Numbered from the stretch's first letter, positions 19,001-27,872 are shown. The stretch: DNA of 64,000 nucleotides from an uncultured Flavobacteriaceae bacterium (GCA_947501845.1 CANMXP010000019.1:29788-93787), one strand, 5' to 3'. Numbers and translations: made by a program. The notes: generated by a model from the letters alone, not told the origin.

Positions 19001-20915
19001 TACTATTACAGACCAACAAATAGATAATGGTTCTTACAACAGCTGTAGCAACCATGCTATTTCCCTGAGTTTAAACAGAACAGATTTTAGCTGTAACGAT
19101 ATAAATGCGCCTGTACCTGTAACCCTAACTGTTACCAGTGGCAACAGTCTTCCTGCCAACGCAGCAACAGCGGTAACGGTAGTAGACAGAATAGCGCCTA
19201 CCGTTATTACAAAAAACCATACAATACAATTAGATGCTGGTGGACAAGCCATCATCACCACCAATGCTATAGACAATGGCAGTTTTGATAATTGTGAGAT
19301 AGAACAGATGACCTTGTCACAAGAGGTTTTCAACAACACGGGAACTTTTACAGTGACCTTAACGGTTACCGATAAGAGCGGAAATGAGCATTCGGCAACG
19401 GCTCAGGTAACCGTGGAGCCTTTGCTTTCCCAAACAGGCGATGAGTTTACCGAATCTAACCTGAAATATAAGATCATGTCTGTAAATCCATATACCGTAG
19501 CAGTAACTGGCATGAATGGCACCAATATATCTGGTCAGGGAGGTGATTTGGATATTCCCCAAACGGTCAATTACCAAGGTGCAGATTATACAGTGACCGT
19601 TATTGGTCATGAAGCTTTCAAGAACAAGGGATTAGACCAAGTGACCATTCCCAACACAGTGACTAATATAATTGGAGATTCTTTTTCCCATAATAATCTT
19701 ATTAGTTTGGTCATTCCTGGTAGTGTGACCAGTATTGGGGCTCATGCTTTTAGGGACAACAATTTAACCGAGGTGACCATCCTGGATGGGGTCACTAATA
19801 TTGGGAATTATGTTTTCACTAATAACCCCATTACAACAGTAACAGCAGAGGGTGTTGTTACCGTACCCACTGTTACAGATAAGACCTTTTCAAACCGTAA
19901 CCAAATAGATGTAGTGATACCCAAGGGCAAGAGACAGGATTATGACACCGCTGGTTGGACGGGCTTTAAATCTATTGGGGACGTTGAAATTTTTACTCAA
20001 AACGATATTCACTACAGGATTACTTCTAAAAACCCTAATACGGTAACGGTAACAGACTATAACGCACTACAGGAAGCGCAAGACGTGGTGATACCCCAAA
20101 CGGTGAATTACCAAGGTGTAGATTATACCGTGAACAGTATAGGTAACAATGCTTTTCGGAATAACCAATTAACAAGTGTGACCATACCTAACAGTGTGAC
20201 CAGCATTAGAGATAATGCCTTTTTTAATAGCCAATTAACCAGTGTAGAGATACCAGACAGTGTCACCAGTATTGGCAATTCTGCTTTTAGGAGCAATCAA
20301 TTGACCGATATTACCATTCCCGATAACCTCACCAGCATAAGCAACTTTGCATTTAGGGGTAATCAATTGAGCAGTTTAAGCTTAGGATCTGGTGTTAACA
20401 CTATTGGCTACGGTGCCTTCAGGTTTAACAATCTTACCGAGGTGACCATACCTGATCAGGTTGCCAGTATAGGAGGAGAAGCCTTTGCAAACAATCCAAT
20501 TACAAAAGTAACCGCACAGGGTGCTACTACCGTACCTACCATTGTGACCAATAATACCTTTTCAAACCGAAACACTATAGATGTGTTCGTTCCCACAGAC
20601 AAGAGGCAGGAATATTTGAATAACGGCTGGACGGGTTTTAAATCAATACAGGAAGAAGTAAGCTTGTCTATAGATGACAACAATGCTTTGAAAAATTTTA
20701 AAATCTATCCCAATCCAGCGCGTGATAACATTAATATCCAATTGAATAATGACCAAGAATTAAAACAAGTTAACATATACAATGTATCTGGTAGGCGTTT
20801 ATATACGGGTAGTACGTTTCACATAGATACCAGTCGTTTATCCAGTGGTCTGTACCTATTGGAAGTCACCACTAAAACAGGGGCTAGAGCCGTTAAGCGG
20901 GTTATTGTAGAATGA
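16041..20915 (+). CDS. giant BspA-like LRR_5 repeat protein with T9SS sorting domain
   Basis: This secreted protein of about 1,620 residues is built of BspA-type leucine-rich repeats, units such as LTSVTIPNSVTSIGDRAFWNNQ repeated dozens of times. They fall in six blocks, each closed by a variant of PKGKRQDYLDNGWTGFKSI. Between blocks 4 and 5 (about 800-1130) lie HYR/Ig-like modules (TVTDKSGNEHSATAQVTV). The C-terminus is a type IX sorting domain (NFKIYPNPARDNINIQ to VKRVIVE). No ATG gives a full signal peptide. TTG at 16041 does (helix LYLILSALFMLAVTIAYG), and TTG at 15996 is an alternative. The likely role is adhesion. It sits between the broken integrase and an att copy, so it is probably acquired. 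Confidence 0.9.
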   Translation: MKKLKNNHNTGKIKKQLYLILSALFMLAVTIAYGQRNVGDTFNTFMNGGHQTVAKFKVTSVNPKTVTLVEYIGDNGVVQRDVNIPQTVVGYTITAIGRRAFFHKEITSVTIPNTVISIGDYAFAVNRLTTIIIPSNVVNIGDWAFWYNQWLTSVVALPAVPPLLNTRSHPFAGQRINMNLIIPRGKRQAYLDNGWTGFNHMGQAHGVGDTLSHDDIEYEVTAINPDRMLKITNYTGQGGDLTIQPTINYLNTNYLVGTVIRIGEGAFISSQLTHVNIPRNVISIGNWAFRHNSLSSVTIPETTSSIGKWAFANNNLTEVTIPGKVAYIGNNAFQHNNLNKIAVKAATPPIIKKNTFKNRHLIDLVVPAGKIQDYLAKGWTGFKSISEIDVGGTFNTFMNGGHQTVAKFKVTSVNPKTVTVVEYIGDSHNGVLQKDVNIPQTVVGYTITAIGGEAFKEKGLTHVTIPNTVTSIGDRAFWNNQLTSVTIPNSVTSIGLATFAENQLTSVDIPDSVTSIGLQAFAINQLNHVTIPNGVTSIGLQAFANNNLTQVTIPNSVTSIEEHAFVNNQLITTVTAQGGATIPNIDADAFVNVSRNHIDLVVPKGKRQDYVNNGWTGFKSITEEVEDGDFFTVDNLRYQVVSVASHKVNVTGRANGSTDTNITIPRVVRVTAKDFKVTGTSGGAFQNNNLTSVTFESPSNITRIANDTFEDNQLESVTIPNSVESIGNWAFAVNQLTNIRALGNIPPTFDNNTFQNRNQIDVVVPKGKRQDYLDNGWTGFKSITEGVLLSIEGAPSEITNLTPFDITFQFATDVTGFTVDDISLTNATLSDFTGNGSTYTVKVTPTICNAAIQITVPENVAEYAPNFPNLAASKTVTVNVTPETPTLSSNSPICSGETAIFTITGNPGDMVTYSGASNGTATIEADGTVEVTVNAASTDVTLNLTEVTNGNCSVSLTQTATVTVQDATLTAIAQNAITLELDANGQATITDQQIDNGSYNSCSNHAISLSLNRTDFSCNDINAPVPVTLTVTSGNSLPANAATAVTVVDRIAPTVITKNHTIQLDAGGQAIITTNAIDNGSFDNCEIEQMTLSQEVFNNTGTFTVTLTVTDKSGNEHSATAQVTVEPLLSQTGDEFTESNLKYKIMSVNPYTVAVTGMNGTNISGQGGDLDIPQTVNYQGADYTVTVIGHEAFKNKGLDQVTIPNTVTNIIGDSFSHNNLISLVIPGSVTSIGAHAFRDNNLTEVTILDGVTNIGNYVFTNNPITTVTAEGVVTVPTVTDKTFSNRNQIDVVIPKGKRQDYDTAGWTGFKSIGDVEIFTQNDIHYRITSKNPNTVTVTDYNALQEAQDVVIPQTVNYQGVDYTVNSIGNNAFRNNQLTSVTIPNSVTSIRDNAFFNSQLTSVEIPDSVTSIGNSAFRSNQLTDITIPDNLTSISNFAFRGNQLSSLSLGSGVNTIGYGAFRFNNLTEVTIPDQVASIGGEAFANNPITKVTAQGATTVPTIVTNNTFSNRNTIDVFVPTDKRQEYLNNGWTGFKSIQEEVSLSIDDNNALKNFKIYPNPARDNINIQLNNDQELKQVNIYNVSGRRLYTGSTFHIDTSRLSSGLYLLEVTTKTGARAVKRVIVE

Positions 20916-21649
20916 GCCCTATATAGCGTATACTGTGAATTTTAAAACACCCTCCTCAGTAAGAGCTACGCTCTGTAACTTCAATCAAAGACATGCTTTG
21001 ATTTTGTTAATCTCAAGGGAGGATTTTACTTAGTTGTCCCCTTGAGGGGACTTTAGGGGTGTTATTAATGTGGGGTCTATGTATAAAATTAGCTGCCTGT
21101 CATTTCGAACGAAGAGAGAAATCCCATCATAAATCATAAAATTATAAAATTATAAGATTCCTCAATATGTTCAGAATTGACAATCAACATACATCAAGTT
21201 TACAGAAACTAAAGTAACTACAACCTCTCATTAGATAATAAACCATAGGTCTAGGGGTATGCCTGTATACCCTCTGGACTATTTCAGAATAAGGCATAGC
21301 CCTCTTTTTAATAGGGCTATGGCTATTGTTTTAATGGTCTCTAACCGTTAAATAACTGGGGCTACCCCTTAATAGAATAGGTCTGAGGGGTATGTAAGTA
21401 CACCCTTAGACCATTTTATAACTGGTCATTGGGGGCTTTAGTAAGGGTCTTAGGGGTATGGCTGTATAGCCCTTGGGCTATTTCAGGACAAGGCACAGCC
21501 CCCCTTTTTTATCAAGGCAAATGTAATTTGTGGATCTTGTAGGTAGTATTTGGAAGCTTTTAGAAGCCAATTAAGGATTGCAAAATACTAAACTCTTCTT
21601 ATTCAGATTAACAGAAATTTTTGCCTAAGACACAACTTTCAGTCTTGAC
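20916..21649. other. intergenic stretch with dispersed repeats
   Basis: There is no gene here. An imperfect GC-rich palindrome around TTGTCCCCTTGAGGGGAC (about 21033-21052) and the segment CTGTCATTTCGAACGAAGAG (21097-21116) are of the types scattered between genes in Flavobacteriaceae genomes. From 21248 a 66-bp tandem repeat begins, listed separately. The remainder shows nothing I can interpret. Confidence 0.5.
21248..21511. repeat. degenerate 66-bp tandem palindromic repeat, four units
   Basis: Units start at 21248, 21314, 21380 and 21446, exactly 66 bp apart. Units 1, 3 and 4 begin GGTCT(n)AGGGGTATG and end in a run like GGCATAGCCCTCTTTTTA. Unit 2 is strongly diverged. Each good unit contains an inverted repeat, for example GGTCTGAGGGGTA pairing with ACACCCTTAGACC in unit 3, and CATAGCCCT pairs with AGGGCTATG across the unit 1/2 boundary (about 21295-21321). 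Stop codons interrupt the frames I checked, so it is not coding now. Confidence 0.6.
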
Positions 21650-21767
21650 CCCCTTTTTATTTGGTGATTTTTGCTATTATTTGGCATTTAATAAAATTAA
21701 AAAGCCCGTAAACATAGTGTTTACGGGCTTATGGTAGAATTTAGTAAATTCTCAGCGGAGAAAGAGG
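21650..21767. repeat. left att copy: tRNA-Ser 3' end plus terminator (118-bp direct repeat)
   Basis: This segment matches 55476-55593 in the same orientation with one mismatch by eye (G at 21666 against A). It contains the terminator hairpin AAGCCCGTAAACA/TGTTTACGGGCTT (21702-21730) and ends with 13 bp (GCGGAGAAAGAGG, 21755-21767). The last 12 of those are the 3' end of tRNA-Ser. The rest of the tRNA is absent. It marks the left boundary of the 33.8-kb island and, with the broken integrase at 15002, the right end of an older element. Confidence 0.88.
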
Positions 21768-21982
21768 AACTATCCAAAATTTTATTTTCCTAGGTTTTAT
21801 AGGCTTTAAAAGATGTCTAAAAATTTAGTGACTCCGAATTAGCCCCTTTTTAACAATTATTTAACGATTTTGAGAAAATCTAACCTGATTTATTAGTATT
21901 TATACTCTCTATAAGTTCAAAGCTGTAGTCTCAGTTGCTAATTCATGAAGAAAGCTATCCTTTACTAATTTAATAGAATATT
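21768..21982. other. left end of island, short copy of integrase-leader motif
   Basis: Just inside the left att copy, GTGACTCCGAATTAGCCCC followed by five T residues (about 21830-21853) repeats the sequence found beside the intact integrase (55461-55484) and, in part, at 15391-15405. This suggests both ends of the element carry the same short sequence, possibly an arm-type recombinase site. I see no gene here. Confidence 0.5.
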
Positions 21983-22966
21983 TTATTTATTCATTTTTTT
22001 CAATCTAGTTTGATATGCTTGTAAATAGTTGCGTTTTCCTTTATCACTTAAATAAGAAGCTTTAATCATTTCCTCTACCTTTTCTGATTTAGAAAGTAGT
22101 CTCTCGAAAACTTTGTTTTTTTGATTTTTGGTCAATCCAGCTTTATCGGCAAGTATGCTAAATTGAGCACCGACACTTCCTTTTGCAAGATTTTTGGGCA
22201 ATAACTTATCGTCTAATGCAAAGTTAGAATCTTTAATATGCATTCTAGTATTTAATAAATCATAAGCAGGACTCAATCGAAAATCCCCTAAAGGTGTTTC
22301 GATTAGTGAGAAATTTTTAAAATGAGCATCGCCATTTGAGAATAAGTAATTAAAAACAAGTAAAGAAAAGAGTTTTGGAGCCTCTAATTTATAGGTAGGT
22401 ACATATGCTTTTATTAACTCAAACATCTCTAGATAATTACCAAGGTATTTGTAATTCTCACCATGTGTTTGAGGCGTGCGACCTGCCAATGAAGCAAAAT
22501 CTTCTTTTGCTAATTTGTTACCATCTTGTTTTACGTCAAATCGTTTGGTAATATAGGCGGGTGCCCCATTCTTAAAGAAGATTAATGCGTTTTCAGCAGT
22601 TTCAATATCGAATACTTGCCTAGCGATTTGCATGGTAAGATGTTCATTTGCTGGCATTTCATTTAGGTTTTTGCCAACATTGGGTATCGGTTTCAGAATG
22701 TAAGAGCCACGTTCTCCTTCTTCAATAAGACGAAGTTTATTTTTGTCCAGTAGTATTGAAAACTTTTCCTGTACTCCAGAAATTGAAATTCGTTTTCGAT
22801 TTTCATCAAATAATTCATCAGTTGTCTCATTGCTTGAAGGGGATTCATATGGTAGTATATGGTATACTTTTCGTCCATTAAATAGTCTTCTTAAACAAGT
22901 TCTACTATATGTTTCGTGTCCGTTAGCCAATGTGCCGGGGCAATTTTTTATGATAGGTGAATTCAT
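21983..22966 (-). CDS. hipT: HipT-like serine/threonine kinase toxin (HipA C-terminal domain)
   Basis: This 327-residue HipA-family kinase lacks the N-subdomain, which is encoded separately just upstream. It has the Gly-loop region KRISISGVQEKFSI (about 58-71), including the SIS motif typical of HipT autophosphorylation loops. The catalytic loop is FSNGDAHFKNFSL (about 211-223) and the metal-binding motif SPAYDLLNT (about 233-241). HipA-family kinases phosphorylate glutamyl- or tryptophanyl-tRNA synthetase and arrest translation; the target here is not predictable. The N-terminal pair of cysteines may be a relic zinc site. Five bases separate it from hipS. Confidence 0.9.
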   Translation of the reverse strand: MNSPIIKNCPGTLANGHETYSRTCLRRLFNGRKVYHILPYESPSSNETTDELFDENRKRISISGVQEKFSILLDKNKLRLIEEGERGSYILKPIPNVGKNLNEMPANEHLTMQIARQVFDIETAENALIFFKNGAPAYITKRFDVKQDGNKLAKEDFASLAGRTPQTHGENYKYLGNYLEMFELIKAYVPTYKLEAPKLFSLLVFNYLFSNGDAHFKNFSLIETPLGDFRLSPAYDLLNTRMHIKDSNFALDDKLLPKNLAKGSVGAQFSILADKAGLTKNQKNKVFERLLSKSEKVEEMIKASYLSDKGKRNYLQAYQTRLKKMNK

Positions 22967-22971
22967 ACCAG

Positions 22972-23292
22972 TTATATTTTTTTAACCGTAATAGCACCGA
23001 TAGTATCGTAACGTGCCGTAATTAGGAGTAAACTAAAGTAGTCGTCTTTATCAATACGCATATATTTACATACCACTTGTTTATTTGTTCCTTCAGGTAA
23101 CATATTATAGAAAAAAGGAAATAAATACTTGGATTTATATTCCTGATTGGTTTTTGGCAATGTTAAACTAATAGGAGGTTTACTACTATCTGACATCCAA
23201 AAATCATGATATTGATATATAAAACTACCATCATCTTTCTGGGTAAGCAAGCCGGCGTTTTCACCTTTATAGTATATTTCGGCCTGTCTCAT
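22972..23292 (-). CDS. hipS: HipS-like HipA N-subdomain protein
   Basis: This 106-residue protein equals the N-terminal subdomain of HipA (Couple_hipA type). It starts RQAEIYYKGENAGLLTQ and has the conserved FPFFYNMLPEG segment (about 60-70) and a final GAITV strand. In the tripartite HipBST arrangement this separate subdomain acts as the antitoxin against the kinase. Its ATG overlaps the hipB stop codon (ATGA), so the two are translationally coupled. Confidence 0.87.
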   Translation of the reverse strand: MRQAEIYYKGENAGLLTQKDDGSFIYQYHDFWMSDSSKPPISLTLPKTNQEYKSKYLFPFFYNMLPEGTNKQVVCKYMRIDKDDYFSLLLITARYDTIGAITVKKI

Positions 23293-23498
23293 GAATCAAC
23301 TTTTTTAAGTTTCTTCACTTGTAAGCAGACTTCCATACCTAAAACATCGGCAATCTTTGTTAATGTCTCAAGGGTAGGGTTGTTTTGCCCTTTTTCAATT
23401 TTATAGAGCGTATTAACACTTATTCCAGCCAGTTCAGCCAACTGGGTTTGGGTAACTCGAAGCCCTTTTCTTCGCTCTTTAATGCTGTTTCCTATCAT
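23289..23498 (-). CDS. hipB: HipB-like Xre-family DNA-binding protein
   Basis: This is a helix-turn-helix protein of about 69 residues (ERRKGLRVTQTQLAELAGIS, then VNTLYKIEKGQNNPTLETL). I start it at the ATG at 23498 (MIGNSIKERRKG). The longer frame adds a hydrophobic stretch lying over the operator region. It heads the hipB-hipS-hipT operon and should autorepress it through the TAATGTGATTT boxes upstream. In HipBST systems HipB mainly augments control instead of directly neutralising the kinase. Confidence 0.9.
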   Translation of the reverse strand: MIGNSIKERRKGLRVTQTQLAELAGISVNTLYKIEKGQNNPTLETLTKIADVLGMEVCLQVKKLKKVDS

Positions 23499-23511
23499 TT
23501 TTATAATCGTA

Positions 23512-23643
23512 TAATGTGATTTTAATGTAAAAATAAATAAAATGATTGAATAATTCACCTTAATGCATCATATAATGTGATTTTTGTGTGATTTTTGTAT
23601 TTTGTTTATATAAAAGCCTATAAATCACATTATAATGTGATTT
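23512..23643 (-). promoter_or_regulatory. hip operator region with one perfect palindrome and two half-sites
   Basis: AAATCACATTA followed by its mirror TAATGTGATTT forms a perfect 22-bp palindrome at 23622-23643. Half-sites TAATGTGATTT recur at 23512-23522 and 23573-23583, spaced about 60 bp apart, all upstream of hipB. Even spacing suggests that bound HipB dimers sit on the same DNA face or form a loop. The sequence differs from the E. coli HipB box TATCC(N8)GGATA. Confidence 0.75.
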
Positions 23644-23651
23644 AAAGATTT

Positions 23652-23882
23652 TCAATGAGTTTTACAATTAAATAAGTGAAAATTTATTTTTAAGTCTGTT
23701 TCTAATATTAATGTAGGAAGGCTAAATGATAATATTATATATCCAATATCCCCGCATTTAAACTCGTAAAATACTTCCATCAAAAGGCTATGGGATAAAT
23801 CCAATGCACTATCCCTGGCATAGCTTAATTCTATGGCTTTCTTATTAAATTCTAAACTGTAAACTCTGTGTGCTCTTTTCAT
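23652..23882 (-). pseudogene. IS3-family transposase OrfA remnant
   Basis: The first 25-35 residues (KRAHRVYSLEFNKKAIELSY and on) resemble the N-terminal helix-turn-helix of IS3-type OrfA transposases. After that the similarity vanishes and the 76-residue frame ends. No OrfB and no clear terminal inverted repeats are visible nearby, so it is a short relic. The identification is from memory of the family and is moderate. Confidence 0.5.
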
Positions 23883-24094
23883 AATTCAAAGTTAATTCTT
23901 GTAACTCTAATTATCGCAACATAATGTCCAGTCTAATATAGTAAGTCCAAAAGTCATTGTTCTTAAAACTAAATTCCAAAACCGACAAAAAGGAACTATT
24001 CCTAAGGCAAATTAGTAAAGATCATAGGATAATATTTCATTTTTGTGCTTTTTAATTAGTAAACACTTATTTTTAGGCTAATCAATTTGTTTCG

Positions 24095-25018
24095 ATGTTA
24101 AAATCTCTCATGATAAATAAGTGTATTGTTATAATACTCACCATATTATTAAGTAGCCTTAGTTTTGGTCAGCACACACCCTTTTTTCAAAATTATTCCC
24201 TTGCCGAGTTCGGTGCAGGAAATAAGAACTGGGGTATATCGGTTGCAGAAAGTGGAGAAGTGTACGTAGCTAATGACAAGGGGTTATTAGAATTTGATGG
24301 TGTGAAATGGGACTTTTATCAACTGCCTAATAAGACTATTATACGTTCTGTTTTAGCTCATAAGGATTCTATATTTACTGGGTCTTATGAAGAATTTGGA
24401 TATTGGAAGAAGAATTTAAAAGGAAACTTAATTTATACTTCTTTAAGTAATATTAAAGATACAAAGGAATCTACTGCGGAGGAATTTTGGCAAATTATAC
24501 ACCATAAAGAAGCTGTTTTATTTAGGTCATTTTCTAGTCTTTATATTTTTAAGAATGGAAAGATTAAAAGAATAATTCCAGAATCAAATGTTTTGTCTTG
24601 CGATATAATAAACGATGAAATCTATTTATCCACTGTAAGGCATGGAATATTTGTGTTAAAGGAAGAAGTTTTATTTCCTAAAATAGATAACTCAGTGTTA
24701 ATTGATGCTAGAGTTGTTTCGATTACAGAATATCTAGATAAGTTATTTATCGCCACCGCTTTGAAAGGGTGTTTTATTTATGATGTGTCAAATAAAATAC
24801 TAACGCCTTGGAGGGCTGATATCAATTCGGTTTTAAAAGCCCAACAACTTAATAGTTTTAAAATGCTACCAACTGGAGACATGATTTTTGGTACTATTAA
24901 GAATGGAGTTTACATTACAGATAATGATGGCGCAGAAAAGTATCATATCAACAAGGAGAATGGATTATTGAATAATACAGTTTTAAGTCTTGAATCGGCT
25001 AAAAAATATTGCCTCTAA
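24095..25018 (+). pseudogene. 3'-truncated beta-propeller sensor (Reg_prop/Y_Y_Y type), N-terminal third
   Basis: A signal peptide (IVIILTILLSSLSFG) is followed by two-strand propeller motifs such as WGISVAESGEVYVANDKGLL and a later IYLSTVRHGIFVL. These are typical of the periplasmic sensor half of hybrid two-component or LuxR-type triple-tyrosine regulators. Those proteins are usually 900 residues or longer. Here the frame breaks after about 298 residues, where it runs into traG sequence, so the Y_Y_Y, membrane and DNA-binding parts are missing. The final residues (ESAKKYCL) are out-of-frame traG DNA. Confidence 0.75.
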
Positions 25019-26426
25019 GATTAAGACCGAATTTAAAGAGCTGGACATCGTGCCGTACTATCCGAAAGGGGAAGAACGAAAGCATTACTTCCTTAACTCT
25101 TATTGTTGTTTCAGTTCCAATTTTTCCAATGAAGATTTATATGTCACCGATTTGAAACATGTACTGTGTCTGTATATCAACAACAGCAATTATAAGTCTG
25201 ATGAGCAGGGTATCATTTTCAATGACAGACAATACAATATTCCAGTTTTAAAGGATGTCTGGGATGAGCAAAAGAAGCGCATCAAAGCAAGAAACTTCGC
25301 CATTTTCGCTCCAACGGGAGAAGGTAAATCCTTTTTAGCCAATAATATACTTCGGCAATACTTCGAAGCCGACGTTCGGCTGGTCATTATCGATTTAGGA
25401 GGTTCTTACTCCAAGTTTGCCAAACTTTATCCCGACGACCATATCATCTTACGATATGAGCAGGGAAAGAATCTAGGCATCAATCCCTTTTATATTTCCA
25501 ATGAAGCAGATTTGACTCCTGAACGATTGGAAGACCTTGCTATTTTCCTATTGGAACTATTGGCTGAAGGCAACCAGGTTTCAAAAGCCAAGGAAGTGGC
25601 CATTAAAAAGGTGTTACTGCATTACTACAAGCATATCCGATTAAATCATTCACTGGCTTCCTTGTATCAATTTATAGATGATAAAAAAGATAGCCTCATA
25701 GAGGCTCTTAGTATAAGGGAAGAGCATTTTAGTGTTTACAACTTTCTGCATATCCTTTCGGAATATGTGGATGATGGGTTATATAGCTTTCTCTTCAATG
25801 TAAGTGAAGACCAAACCTATAAGATTGAGGACAAACACATGATTGTCTTTGAACTGGATGAAGTTAAGGATAACAAGGAAATCCTTTCCGTAATGCTGAA
25901 GCTCATCAAGTCTGCCATCCAACGTACTATCTGGCGTAACCGTTCCGAAAGAGGTATCATTCTATTTGACGAGTTTGCCAAACAGCTCAAGTTTGACAAT
26001 GTTTTGGAAAGTGTGGAATTCTACTATCAGGCTATTCGAAAACAAAATGGAGCTATTGGTATCATCCTACAATCCATCAATCAATTGCCGAACAATTCCA
26101 CATCGGCCAGTATTCTGGAGAATACACAAGTCATTTACAGCCTTCGGAATGAAAAAGGATACGACGAGCTTCAAAAGCGATTGAACCTGTCGAGCCAGGA
26201 TTTGAACCAATTAAAATCGATTCGCAATAACCTTACGGGAGATAGAAAGCACACGGAGATGTTCATCAAGATTGGAAAGGAGAGCAACATCTTTCGTCTC
26301 GAAGTACCCAAACAAGTGTATGCCGCTTACCTCACAGATGGTAAGGAAAGTGAGCGCATAATGAAACTCTACGAACAACATCAATCGATGGAAAAAGCCA
26401 TAAAAACATTCATTAAACAATTATAA
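24992..26426 (+). pseudogene. traG: 5'-truncated conjugation ATPase TraG
   Basis: This is the C-terminal part (about 478 residues) of the Bacteroides-type TraG/VirB4-like conjugation ATPase. It has Walker A APTGEGKS (about residue 110) and Walker B ILFDEFAK (about residue 326). It also keeps the conserved GINPFYISNEADLTPERLEDL and AIRKQNGAIGIILQSINQLP blocks. Full-length TraG has about 800 residues, so roughly 350 N-terminal residues are gone. The lost part was replaced by the truncated sensor gene, which overlaps in another frame. It could be translated from TTG 24990, but a working transfer ATPase is unlikely. Confidence 0.85.
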
Positions 26427-26445
26427 ATCTAAAAAAACGAGAACC

Positions 26446-27027
26446 ATGAAACACAAAATCAAACTCTTAGGAATAGCCCTAACCTTTGCCCTTTTAATGC
26501 CAGCAGGCGCTGCCTGCCAAGGGATGCCAGTGTATGATAATACCAATTTTATCAGCTTTACCAAATCCCTGATAGAATCGGCAAAACAGACCTCTCAATT
26601 ACTGAAAACAGTACAATTCCTAAAAACCCAAAAGGAGAATATTGAAAAGGTCAATAATGTGATTAAACAATTAAAAGCTGTACGTGATATAGCAAGAAAC
26701 AATCAAAAGCTATTTGACATTGTACAGGACGATTTACGAGAGATTCTTAATTCACCCTATATCAAACCTGATGAAGTGAATAGGGTTTCAGAATCCTTCA
26801 ATGCTATCATTGAAAGCTCTTTGGAAGGTTTGGATTATATCGACCAGATATTATCCAGTAATAATCTTAAAATGACTGATGCAGAACGTGCAGAAGTTTT
26901 GAAAGGTATGGAACTACAATCTAAGGAAATGGTAGCCGAAATTGAAGCTAAGACTAGGCGTTATCGAGAAATCATTTCCTTTCGGGAAATGCAAGATAAA
27001 ATCAATAACAGAGAAACCAATTACTAA
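26446..27027 (+). CDS. conjugal transfer protein, TraI-like (VirB5-type position)
   Basis: This 193-residue exported protein has the signal peptide LALTFALLMPAGAACQG in the form LLGIALTFALLMPAGAAC and then a mostly helical, coiled-coil-like body (about 40-185). It holds the position and size of the small secreted protein between TraG and TraJ in Bacteroides-type tra operons. It follows traG by 19 bp, and its stop overlaps the traJ ATG. A role in the mating-pair pilus is inferred from position. Confidence 0.7.
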   Translation: MKHKIKLLGIALTFALLMPAGAACQGMPVYDNTNFISFTKSLIESAKQTSQLLKTVQFLKTQKENIEKVNNVIKQLKAVRDIARNNQKLFDIVQDDLREILNSPYIKPDEVNRVSESFNAIIESSLEGLDYIDQILSSNNLKMTDAERAEVLKGMELQSKEMVAEIEAKTRRYREIISFREMQDKINNRETNY

Positions 27028-27866
27028 TGACAGGTATTTTTTTGGGCATAGGATTGGAATATGTTGATGCAGTGTTTGCCACTATCAAGAACAGTGACTT
27101 TTCACAGTATACCATTACTGGAATGAAGACACTGGCCATTCTGTTCTTTCTTATCAATATCCTCAAAAAGTACAATGAAGGCGTTGCTAACAACGAAGGG
27201 TATACTTGGGGGCTGACCCCTGCGGAACTAACAAAGAATTTTGCAGTGGTTATCCTGGTCATTTTCTCAACACAGGTATTGGATGTTTTTGATACTATTC
27301 TTGTGGCCATTGAAACCCAATACCGAGACACGGCTCCTGCGCTCCTCCCGTTACAGATGCAAGACATCGATTTGGAACAGGATGTGGGCGCATTGGAAGC
27401 CGCCAAAAAAGCAATGGCCATGTTATATGAAGCTTTGGTAACACCGTTGTACGGCTTAAAGATGTTGGCCTTTATCATTGGGATATTTCTTTGGTTGTTG
27501 GATTTGTTCATCTACCCCTTATTCCTTGCAGAGCGTTTCTTTCTGTTAGGTATAATGCAGGCTTTTTTCCCTTTGGTGATTAGTCTTGCTGTATTTGAAA
27601 AGTTCCGTTCATTAGCTTACAACTTCTTTAAGCTCTATGCAGGAGTATATATGTTGGTGCCTGCATTTTTCCTGGTTAATGTATTTGTAAACAACCTGTA
27701 TACAGAAATCAACATCAACTTTTGGAACACGCTTTTTGGAACCGATTGGGGAAGTACATTTTTTGCGCCTTTACTTCAATTTGGTTCTATTGGATTTATA
27801 GTTCTCCTCAAATTCAAACTCTATCGCAGGGCAACATCATTTGTCTTTAAACTTTTCACCGCCTAA
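27027..27866 (+). CDS. traJ: conjugative transfer membrane protein TraJ (VirB6/TrbL-like)
   Basis: This 279-residue protein has several hydrophobic helices (about 28-45, 70-92, 145-175, 180-202, 215-232, 255-268), as expected of the polytopic inner-membrane channel component of a type IV secretion system. The LLDLFIYPLFLAERFFLLGIMQ region is typical of Bacteroidota TraJ. The gene order (before traK, traM, traN) supports the call. It is coupled to the preceding gene by an ATG/stop overlap. Confidence 0.83.
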   Translation: MTGIFLGIGLEYVDAVFATIKNSDFSQYTITGMKTLAILFFLINILKKYNEGVANNEGYTWGLTPAELTKNFAVVILVIFSTQVLDVFDTILVAIETQYRDTAPALLPLQMQDIDLEQDVGALEAAKKAMAMLYEALVTPLYGLKMLAFIIGIFLWLLDLFIYPLFLAERFFLLGIMQAFFPLVISLAVFEKFRSLAYNFFKLYAGVYMLVPAFFLVNVFVNNLYTEININFWNTLFGTDWGSTFFAPLLQFGSIGFIVLLKFKLYRRATSFVFKLFTA

Positions 27867-27872
27867 TCAATT

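Noticed and set aside
16104..20683. Many antisense ORFs across the BspA-like gene
   Set aside because: They arise from the repetitive sense sequence, with repeated VTIPNS units giving repeated antisense motifs, and none has its own family features.
23512..23643. Repeated TAATGTGATTT boxes as a CRISPR array
   Set aside because: There are only three 11-bp copies, no consistent spacer content and no cas genes. The position upstream of hipB fits operators.
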